From Schistocerca nitens (taxonomy: Eukaryota > Arthropoda > Insecta > Orthoptera > Acrididae), in contig NC_064621.1 in the NCBI RefSeq assembly GCF_023898315.1, forward strand, positions 127,346,521 through 127,410,520: a DNA stretch of 64,000 nucleotides, written 5' to 3'. Within the stretch, counting starts at the first letter, position 1; every line of letters begins with the position of its first letter. Of this stretch, positions 10,251 to 18,778 are shown piece after piece. A program made the translations under genes and the position numbers. The notes under the pieces are model-generated. The model had not been told where the DNA came from. It searched no databases and saw only the letters and a list, made by a program, of their open reading frames with translations.

Positions 10251-10285
10251 CCTGAAGGGGGGGAAATGTAGCGCCGAAACTGGTT
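10251..10285 (+). ncRNA. hammerhead-like relic (CTGAAGG variant)
   Basis: CTGAAGG, then a GC stem and AGCGCC-GAAACTGGTT, followed by GCTCGAATAAAATAACAATC. The downstream sequence matches the minus-strand copy at 5015-5055. Box I deviates from CUGAUGA, so this is a relic at best. Confidence 0.35.
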
Positions 10286-10539
10286 GCTCGAATAAAATAA
10301 CAATCGAAAATTTATACGGCAAGCAGGAGTTCTAATGCGACATTTTATGCTGAACAGCCGGTGTCTCGCATCCATCTGTATAAAGATGGATTTAGAGAGA
10401 CCGTAGAGGAAGAGTGATCATGTGCAAGTGCAGGCAGAACTGTCGCTGACGGATTGTGTGCCTGCTCCGTCGCTGCCCGTTGTGGTGCCCTGACCTGCCG
10501 TTCGGAATGTGGCAGACGTGTGCCACTGTACTCCCAGTG

Positions 10540-10915
10540 GCGGACCGTAAATTGAGTGGCAGGAGGCGGGATTGCCGCGGGGCTCCTGGGCCAGTCGGCC
10601 GGCCTAAGCTGCCGCGCCGCGCCGCGCTCCGCCGCCGCATTACTCGCTATTACGCCCGGGTCGGCGCTGATCCCTTAATCGGGGCTCCCGTTAATGGGCG
10701 GCGGCTGGCGGCCCGCGCCGTCCGTCGCTGCGCCGCGACGCTGATTACCAAACAGCGGCGCCGGCCACATGCGGCCGATACGCCGCCGATACCCCGAGAC
10801 CCGGCGCACCGTCCCCTAAGCTGGCCGTTCTGGTCTGGCTAGCCACTCTGCGCGGCCAGACCGAGGACTGAGACGGCGGTTGTCTCTGGCCAGTGGCTGT
10901 CGAGCGAGACGCGGG
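10540..10915. other. CpG-rich island, unassigned
   Basis: This stretch is far richer in G+C and CpG than its AT-rich surroundings (for example GCCGCGCCGCGCCGCGCTCC). It has no tRNA-like box, no inverted ends and no match to another part of the window. A 128-codon open frame (10456-10842, plus) runs through it, but open frames are expected by chance at this composition. It could be a promoter-associated island or a conserved non-coding exon. Confidence 0.4.
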
Positions 10916-10930
10916 CACCTAAGAAGGTTG

Positions 10931-12065
10931 GACACCGAGGGCCATTAGAGTTGCAACACTAACAAGGGAACCTCCCCATCGCACCCCCCTCAGATTTAAA
11001 GTTGGCACAGTGAATAGGCCTTGAAAAACTGAACACACATCAACCGAGAAAACAGGAAGAAGTTGTGTGGACCTATGAAAAAAATAAGCAAAATATACAA
11101 ACTGAGTAATCCATGAACAAGATATGCAACATCAAGGATAGTATGAGCTGAGGGGCACCGTGGTCCCGTGGTTAGCGTGATTAACTGCGGAATGAGAGGT
11201 CCTTGGTTCAAGTATCCCTTCTAGCAAAAAGTTTACTTTTTTATTTTCAGACAATTATCAAAGTTCAAGAACTCACACATAATCAACTTCACTGTCCAAA
11301 ATTCCAGGACATGTTCAGATTTGCTTGGACATATGCAGGATTTGACCGTCTACACACGGAAAAATTTGAAAATGTTAAAAACATGTTTTGACAGAGCACA
11401 GAGAAAACTGTGCGACTGTGAAACTGTTGCATTCATTTGTTGCAGTTTATGTGACAATCTCTTATGTTTTCATCACTTTTTTGCGAGTGATGATCACATA
11501 CACGAGAAAACCTATATCGGGCAAGGTAGAAGAATCTTTTTACCCATTCGCCAAGTGTACAAGTAAGGTGGGTCGACAACATATTCCTGTCATGTGACGC
11601 ACATGCCGTCACCAGTGTCGTATAGAATATATCAGACGTGTTTTCTTGTGGAGGAATCGGTTGACCTATGACCTTGCGATCAAATGTTTTCAGTTCCCAT
11701 TGGAGAGGCACGTCCTTTCGTCTACTAATCGCACGGTTTTGCGGTGCGGTCGCAAAACACAGACATTAAACTTATTACAGTGAACAGAGACGTCAATGAA
11801 CGAATGACAGATCATAACTTTGCGAAAATAAAGAAAGCAAAATTTTCAGTCGAGGGCAGATTTGAACCAAGGACATCTCGTTCCGCAGCTGTTCACGCTA
11901 ACCACGGGACCACTGTGCTCCTCACCGCACATTGCTTATTTTTTCATAGTTCCAGACAACTTCTTCCTGTTTTATCGATTGATGTGTGTTCAGTTTTTCA
12001 AGGCCTATCCACTGTGCCAACTTATAACTAAATGTGAGGGGGGTGCGATGGGGAGGTTCCCTTGT
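10931..12065. mobile_element. foldback element with tRNA-like arms
   Basis: Long inverted repeats: the left arm begins ACAAGGGAACCTCCCCATCG near 10963 and the right arm ends with its complement at 12065. Each arm is about 240-270 bp and contains a tRNA-like stretch (left, about 11155-11220: GGTCCCGTGGTTAGCG and TTGGTTCAAG; right arm complementary). The unique centre, 11240-11830, shows no open frame with a known domain. AAGAAGGTTG occurs at 10921-10930 and again at 12066-12075, which suggests a 10-bp target duplication. In that case 31 extra bases (10931-10961) belong to the inserted unit. Confidence 0.65.
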
Positions 12066-12081
12066 AAGAAGGTTGTTAATA

Positions 12082-13374
12082 CAGGGCGAGTCACCTAACG
12101 TTACCGCTGGATATATTTCGTAAACCACATCAAATATTGACGAACCGATTCCACAGACCGAATGTGAGGAGAGGGGCTAGTGTAATTGTTTCATACAAAC
12201 CATACAAAAACGCACGGAAGTATGTTTTTTAACACAAACCTAGGTTTTTTTAAAAACGGAACCCCGTTAGTTTTGTTAGCACATCTGAATATATAAACAA
12301 ATACGTAATCAGTGCCGTTTGTTGCATTGTAAAATGTTAATTACATCCGGAGATATTGTAACCTAAAGTTGACGCTTGAGTACCACTCCTCCGCTGTTCG
12401 ATTGTGTGTATCGGAGATCACTGCAACTTACATCGCGTTTCTACAGAATGATCTGCCAACGTTGCTCGAAAATGTCCCACTGGGAACGCGTCGACGTATG
12501 TGGTATCAGCATGATCGTGCACCTGCACATTCCGCAATTAACACTAGGCTGACCCTTGACAGGATCTTCGACGGGCGTTTCATAGGACGTGGAGGACGCA
12601 TAAATTGGCCAGCCCGTTCTCCTGATCTTACACCTCTGGACTTCTTTCTGTGGGGTACGTTAAAGGAGAATGTGTACCGTGATGTGCCTACAACCCCATA
12701 GGATATGAAACAACGTATTGTGGCAGCCTGCGGCGACATTACACCAGATGTACTGCGACGTCTACGACATTCATTACGCCAGAGATTGCAATTGTGTGCA
12801 GCAAATGATGGCCACCACATTGAACATCTATTGGCCTGACATGTCGGGACACTCTCTATTCCACTCCGTAATTGAAAACGGAAACCACGTGCGTACGTGT
12901 ACTTCACCCCTCATGGTAATGTACATGTGCGTCAGTGAAAAAGACCAATAAAAAGGTGTTAGCATGAGGACGTAATGTGCTGTTCCAGTCTCTTCTGTAC
13001 CTAAGGTCCATCACCGTTCCCTTTGGATCCCTACGTAATTCGGTGCTATCCGATACACACGATCGAACAGCGGAGGAGTGGTACTCAAGCGTCAACTTTA
13101 GGTTACAATATCTCCGGATGTAATTAACATTTTACAATGCAACAAACGGCACTGATTTCGTATTTGTTTATATGTTCAGATGTGCTAACAAAACTAACGA
13201 GGTTCCATTTAAAAAACGTAGGTTTGTGTTAAAAACTTCTGTGCATTTTTGTATGGTTTGTATCAAACAATTACACTAGCCCCTCTCCTCACGTTCGGTC
13301 TATGGAATCGGTTCGTCAGTATTTGATGTGGTTTACGAAATATATCCAGCGGTAACGTTAGGTGACTCACCCTG
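12082..13374 (+). mobile_element. internally deleted mariner-like element with ~330-bp inverted repeats
   Basis: Ends CAGGGCGAGTCACCTAACG (left) and CGTTAGGTGACTCACCCTG (right) are flanked by TA (12080-12081, 13375-13376). The inverted repeats run to about 12413 on the left and from about 13044 on the right with few mismatches, far longer than the roughly 30 bp of standard mariners. Between them lies only the C-terminal part of a transposase. A non-autonomous, foldback-like derivative. Confidence 0.88.
12414..12880 (+). pseudogene. mariner-like transposase, C-terminal part
   Basis: Residues read FLQNDLPTLLENVPLGTRRR, then MWYQHDRAPAHSA holding the second catalytic Asp (HD with the G of HDGAPAH changed to R). 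IGRGGRINWPARSPDLTPLD and FFLWGTLKENVYRDV follow, the third acidic site block. A stop (TAG at about 12700) follows VPTTP, and the C-terminal LxxRLQLCVAANGHHIEHL-like residues continue in other frames. The first catalytic Asp and the DNA-binding domain are absent, so there is no function of its own. Confidence 0.75.
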
Positions 13375-13465
13375 TATATTTCATTAACAGTACAGAGTAA
13401 GGTGGGTCGTATGCTTCTAAATCTAATAACGAAGACTTTATGAAACATCCCCTTAGAAAAAATTT

Positions 13466-13475
13466 ATAAATGACA
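13466..13475 (+). promoter_or_regulatory. TATA-like box upstream of H2A
   Basis: TTTATAAAT stands about 130 bp before the H2A start codon. Initiation near 13495 would leave a 5' leader of about 100 bases. The position suits a histone gene promoter, but no other element (CCAAT, histone-specific box) is clear. Confidence 0.45.
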
Positions 13476-13589
13476 GTGCTGGAAAACCTCTACGTTGTTT
13501 CATTTTCAGCTGAGCAAAACTGAACGTACCACGCACTCCGCTGCTCGACTCGCTGCGGCTCGCACCGTTACGTTACGTGTTTCAACTAG

Positions 13590-13973
<384 letters not shown>

Positions 13974-13993
13974 ACAGAGAGCGCGGCGCTGCG

Positions 13994-14031
13994 CTTGCGT
14001 GCTCCCTGCACGCAAACGCGCCTTTGCCTTG
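13994..14031 (+). other. hairpin behind H2A (not the canonical histone stem-loop)
   Basis: TTGCGTGC-TCCCT-GCACGCAA can form an 8-bp stem with a 5-base loop shortly after the H2A stop. The canonical replication-dependent histone 3' element has a 6-bp stem, a UUUC-type tetraloop and a purine-rich box behind it. None of these is present between the stop and 14101. Confidence 0.4.
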
Positions 14032-14101
14032 CCGGCTTTACTTATTCTGATCAACACTAAACTGACACACAATATTTTTAGCGCAACGCAATCTGACTTT
14101 C

Positions 14102-14422
14102 GCAACAGCCTTGCCGCGGTGGGTACACCGGTTCCCGTCAGGTCACCGAAGTTAAGCGCTGTCGGGCGTGGTCGGCACTTAGATGGGTGACCATCCGGGA
14201 TGCCATGCGCTGTTGCAATTTTTCGGGGTGCACTCAGCCTCGTGATGCCAATTGAGGAGCTACTCGACCGCATAGTAGCGGCTCCGGTCAAAGAAAACCA
14301 TCATAACGATCGGGAGAGCGGTGTGCTGACCACACGCCCCTCCTATCCGCCTCCTCAACTGAGGATGACACGGCGGTCGGATGGTCCCGATGGGCCGCAC
14401 GTGGCCTGAAGACGAAATGTTT
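14102..14422 (+). mobile_element. 5S rRNA-derived SINE, copy 1
   Basis: The first 110 or so bases follow 5S rRNA: TACACCGGTTCCCGTCAGGT, CACCGAAGTTAAGCGCTGTC, GGGCGTGGTCGGCACTTAGA, TGGGTGACCATCCGGGATGC. This includes the internal A box/C box promoter region of 5S genes. The next 200 bases are a non-5S body (TTTCGGGGTGCACTCAGCC to GTGGCCTGAAGACG). AATCTGACTTTC (14090-14101) and AATCTGAATTTC (14423-14434) form a near-perfect target duplication. It is not a functional 5S gene: the first 5S bases are replaced and foreign sequence is joined. Copy 2 is on the minus strand at 32531-32848. Confidence 0.88.
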
Positions 14423-14558
14423 AATCTGAATTTCAATAATCCTCACAAAAGAATGGCTCTGACTAACAATAACTTATACCTTTCACTGAACACTTACCTC
14501 ACAAAAATCTTCGTTACTCGAGCTACTGCAATACAGCGAGCGCCAATACTGCCAGCTA

Positions 14559-14564
14559 AATAAA
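14559..14564 (+). terminator. possible polyadenylation signal for H2A
   Basis: AATAAA in GCTAAATAAAAGATTC is the first such hexamer downstream of H2A on the plus strand, after the SINE insertion. With no histone stem-loop visible, a polyadenylated transcript ending here is conceivable. This is inference only. Confidence 0.3.
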
Positions 14565-14791
14565 AGATTCTAAGTACTGAAGGCACTAACTACTGACAGG
14601 AATAGTTAGCAAATGAAAGATTTTGATGGAGAACAAACAACTCTGATGGACACACGTCCAGATCGTCCGCTCTCAAAATTATGCCATCTCTCTCCCCACA
14701 TCCACCACTGCTGGCGGTTCACCTCCAACTGCGGAACGCTACGAGCTGTTCACATACAACTGCCCAACACTTTTTTTTTTTTTTTTTGTCA

Positions 14792-16762
14792 TCAGTCTAC
14801 TGACTGGTTTGATGCGGCCCGCCATGAATTCCTTTCCTGTGCTAACCTCTTCATCTCAGAGTAGCACTTGCAACCTACGTCCTCCATTATTTGCTTGACG
14901 TATTCCAATCTTTGTCTTCCTCTGCAGTTTTTGCCCTCTACAGCTCCCTCTAGTACCATGGAAGTCATTCCCTCATGTCTTAGCAGATGTCCTATCATCC
15001 TGTTCCTTCTCCTTATCAGTGTTTCCCACATATTCCTTTTCTCTCCGATTCTGCGTAGAACCTCCTCATTCCTTACCTTATCAGTCCACCTAATTTTCAA
15101 CATTCGTCTATAGCACCACATCTCAAATGCTTCGATTCTCTTCTGTTCCGGTTTTCCCACAGTCCATGTTTCACTACCATACAATGCTGTACTCCAGACG
15201 CACATCCTCAGAAATTTCTTCCTCAAATTAAGGCCGCTATTTGATATTAGTAGACTTCTCTTGGCCAGAAATGCCTTTTTTGCCATAGCGAGTCTGCTTT
15301 TGATGTTCTCCTTGCTCCGTCCGTCATTGGTTATTTTACTGCCTAGGTATCAGAATTCCTTAACTTCATTGACTTCGTGACCATCAATCCTGATGTTAAG
15401 TTTCTCGCTGTTCTCATTTCTACTACTTCTCATTACCTTCGTCTTTCTCCGATTTGCTCTCAAACCATACTGTGTACTCATTAGACTGCTCATTCCGTTC
15501 AGCAGATCATTTAATTCTTCTTCACTTTCACTCACGATAGCAATGTCATCAGCGAATCGTATCATTGATATCCTTTCACCTTGTATTTTAATTCCACTCC
15601 TGAACCTTTCTTTTATTTCCATCATTGCTTCCTCGATGTACAGATTGAAGAGTATGGGCGAAAGGCTACAGCTTTGTCTTACACCCTTCTTAATACGAGC
15701 ACTTCGTTCTTGATCGTCCACTCTTATTATTCCCTCTTGGTTGTTGTACATATTGTATATGACCCGTCTCTCCCTATAGCTTACCCCCACTTTTTTCAGA
15801 ATCTCGAACAGCTTGCACCATTTTATATTGTCGAACGCTTTTTCCAGGTCGACAAATCCTATGAAAGTGTCTTGATTTTTCTTTAGCCTTGCTTCCATTA
15901 TTAGCCGTAACGTCAGAATTGCCTCTCTCGTCCCTTTACTTTTCCTAAAGCCAAACTGATCGTCACCTAGCGCATTCTCAATTTTCTTTTCCATTCTTCT
16001 GTATATTATTCTTGTAAGCAGCTTCGATGCATGAGCTGTTAAGCTGATTGTGCGATAATTCTCGCACTTGTCAGCTCTTGCCGTCTTCGGAATTGTGTGA
16101 ATGATGCTTTTCCGAAAGTCAGATAGTATGTCGCCAGACTCATATATTCTACACACCAACGTGAATAGTCGTTTTGTTGCCACTTCCCCCAATGATTTTA
16201 GAAATTCTGATGGAATGTTATCTATCCCTTCTGCCTTATTTGGCCGTAAGTCCTCCAAAGCTCTTTTAAATTCCGATTCTTATACTGGATCCCCTGTCTC
16301 TTCTAAATCGACTCCTGTTTCTTCTTCTATCACATCAGACAGATCTTCATCCTCATAGAGGCTTTCAATATATTCTTTCCACCTATCTGCTCTCTCCTCG
16401 GCATTTAACAGTGGAATTCCCGTTGCTCTCTTAATGTTACCATCGTTGCTTTTAATGTCACCAAAGGTTATTTTGACTTTCCTGTATGCTGAGTCTGTCC
16501 TTCCGACAATCATAGCTTTTTCGATGTCTTCACATTTTTCCTGCAGCCATTTCGTCTTAGCTTCCCTGCACTTCCTATATATTTCATTCTTCAGCGACTT
16601 GTATTTCTGTATTCCTGATTTTCCCGGAACATGTTTGTACTTCCTCCTTTCATCAATCAACTGAAGTATTTTTCTGTTACCCATGGTGTCTTCGCAGCTA
16701 CCTTCTTCGTACCTATGTTTTCCTTCCCAACTTCTGTGATGGCCCTTTTTAGAGATGTCCAT
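14792..16762 (-). pseudogene. RTE-like LINE reverse transcriptase, interrupted
   Basis: Three overlapping or adjacent open pieces. 16762-16280 is the linker (IDERRKYKHVPGKSG). 16258-15350 is the RT core with NKAEGIDNIPSEFLK, SIIHTIPKT, GFRKSKGTREAIL, GFVDLEKAFDNIKW (Asp 1), GVRQSCSLSPILFNLYIEE and IRFADDIAIVSES (Asp pair). 15286-14792 is the C-terminal part with STALYGSETWTVGK, RMLKIRWTDKVRNEEVL and IGHLLRH. The Gly of the usual VRQGCPLSP is Ser. The pieces belong to one former ORF of the craniofacial development protein 2-like / RTE type. Broken by a few stops and shifts. Confidence 0.85.
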
Positions 16763-17762
16763 TCCTCTTCAAATGTACTGCCTACTGCGCTATTCCTTAT
16801 TGCTGTATCTATAGCGTTAGGGAACTTCAAACGTATCTCGTCATTCCTTAGTACTTCCGTATCCCACTTCTTTGCGTATTGATTCTTCCTGACTAATGTC
16901 TTGAACTTCAGCCTACTCTTCATCACTACTATATTGTGATCTGAGTCTATATCTGCCCCTGGGTACGCCTTACAATCCAGTATCTGATTTCGGAATCTCT
17001 GTCTGACCATAATGTAATCTAATTGAAATCTTCCCGTATCTCCTGGCCTTTTCAAAGTATACCTCCTCCTCTTGTGATTCTTGAACAGGGTATTCGCTGT
17101 TACTAGCTGAAACTTGTTACAGAACTCAATTAGTCTTTCTCCTCTTTCATTCCTCGTCCCAAGACCATATTCACCTGTAACCTTTTCTTCTACTCCTTCC
17201 CCTACAACTGCATTCCAGTCGCCCATGACTATTAGATTTTCGTCCCCCTTTACATACTGCATTACCCTTTCAATATCCTCATACACTTTCTCTATCTGTT
17301 CATCTTCAGCTTGCGACGTCTATCTGTTCATCTTCAGCTTGCGACGTCTGAACTATCGTTGTCGTTGTTGGTCTGCTGTCGATTCTGATTAGAACAACCC
17401 GGTCACTGAACTGTTCACAGTAACACACCCTCTGCCCTACCTTCCTATTCATAACGAATCCTACACCTGTTATACCATTTTCTGCTGCTACCCGATACTC
17501 ATCTCACCAGAAATCCTTGTCTTCCTTCCACTTCACTGACCTCTACTACATCTAGATTGAGCCTTTGCATTTCCCTTTTCAGATTTTCTAGTTTCCCTTC
17601 CACGTTCAAGCTTTTGACATTCCACGCCCCGACTCGTAGAACGTTATCCTTTCGTTGATTATTCAATCTTTCTCTCATGGTAACCTCCCCCTTGGCAGTC
17701 CCCTCCCGGAGATCCGAATGGGGGACTATTCCGGAATCTTTTGCCAATGGAGAGATCATCAT
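16657..17762 (-). pseudogene. RTE-like LINE apurinic endonuclease, interrupted
   Basis: 17762-17499 encodes the endonuclease start (VLRVGAWNVKSLNVEGKLEN, with the Asn of the first APE motif). 17286-16657 encodes VMGDWNAVVGE (catalytic Asp-Trp-Asn block), GRFQLDYIMV and SDHNIVVMKS (catalytic Asp-His). Between them a 28-bp direct duplication changes the frame. The enzyme would nick target DNA to prime reverse transcription. This copy cannot make it. Confidence 0.85.
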
Positions 17763-18027
17763 GACACTTCTTCAAATACAGGCCACATGTCCTGTGGATA
17801 CACGTTACGTGTCTTTAATGCAGTGGTTGCCATTGCCTTCTGCATCCTCATGTCGTTGATCATTGCTGATTCTTCCGCCTTTAGGGGCAATTTCCCACAC
17901 CTAGGACAAGAGAGTGCCCTGAACCTCTATCCGCTCCTCCGCCCTCTTTGACAAGGCCGTTGGCAGAATGAGGCTGACTTCTTATGCCGGAAGTCTTAGG
18001 CCACCAATGCTGATTATTTATCAAAAT

Positions 18028-18095
18028 TTAGGAAGTGGCGGGGATCGAACCCGGGACCGAAGACGTTTCAATTATGAATCAAAGACGCTACGCCC
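18028..18095 (-). other. tRNA-Met-like sequence at LINE 5' end
   Basis: On the minus strand, GGGCGTAGCGTCTTTGATTC, then ATAATTGAAACGTC and a B box (GGGTTCGATCCCCG) resemble a tRNA with a CAT anticodon in the loop. There is no good acceptor stem, so it is not a tRNA gene. It directly precedes the LINE 5' region and may be an internal pol III promoter or the head of a fused SINE. Confidence 0.5.
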
Positions 18096-18350
18096 TTTTT
18101 TTTTGTGGATGTGATAATCACTCCCAAAAAGTGATGAAAACATAAGAGTTTGTCACATAAACTGAATATAAAAAATTAAACTTTTCACTCGATGCAAGAT
18201 TTGAACCAAGGACCTTTTTTTTCTTTTTTTCTTTTTTTTCTACTGTGATAATCACTCCCAAAAAAGTGATGAAAGCATAAGAGTTTGTCACATAAACTGA
18301 AAATAAAAAATTAAACTTTTCACTCGATGGAAGATTTGAACCAAGAAGTG
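18096..18350 (-). repeat. tandem duplicate fragment of the 10.9-12.1 kb foldback family
   Basis: GATAATCACTCCCAAAAAGT...GAGTTTGTCACATAAACTGA occurs twice (about 18113-18215 and 18246-18345), separated by a T/C-rich run. It matches the complement of 11440-11500 (CTCTTATGTTTTCATCAC, TTGCGAGTGATGATCAC). The arm-type tRNA-like phrase GATTTGAACCAAGGACC also recurs. A fragment of the same family, duplicated in tandem. Confidence 0.6.
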
Positions 18351-18778
18351 GGAGGGCGGGGAGGGCAGAGCGATCAGGGGTCGTAACCCGAGGCCTGGTC
18401 GCAGTGTCCCCCTCGTCCGTCAAGGAATCAGGGATGGGAAGGAGAAATCATTTGTGGGAATGATTATTTATTTATTTATTTTTATTTACTGTTTTAATAC
18501 ATTCTTAATGTGGTTTTACTTTATACCACAACAAAAATAAATGTATCTAGCACCGCATCGTGCTCTGAGAAAAAGAAAACAATATCTCGGCACGTTCCTA
18601 CACCGAGGTAATGTATATGGGGAAAACGAAAAAAAAAAAAAGTGCTTCATACAGGATGCAGAAGGTTGTGTCGCTACTCTCCTTACGCTTCATCATCCAA
18701 GTACGTCTTCACGTATATCATGTTGTTCCACCGAGAATCGAACTTAGTCATGTCAGCTCACTCAATGGGTATCTTCTC

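Larger units (their letters stand above)
14769..18095 (-). mobile_element. RTE-like LINE with poly(A) tail and tRNA-Met-like 5' module
   Basis: A long non-LTR retrotransposon on the minus strand, ending in a T run at 14769-14787 (its poly(A) tail). Endonuclease pieces lie at 17762-16657 and reverse transcriptase pieces at 16762-14792. The 5' non-coding part reaches about 18095 and starts with a tRNA-Met-like stretch. A 28-bp tandem duplication (about 17285-17345) and several frame changes break the coding region. A much more decayed relative of the 5' half is at 47525-48575. Confidence 0.85.

Noticed and set aside
10456-10842. 128-codon protein gene in the CpG island
   Set aside because: Long frames arise by chance in GC-rich DNA; composition is Arg/Ala/Pro only and no domain or splice context is seen.
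14102-14215. Functional 5S rRNA gene
   Set aside because: Only part of 5S is preserved, the start differs, a non-5S body with target duplications follows, and a second copy has the same structure.
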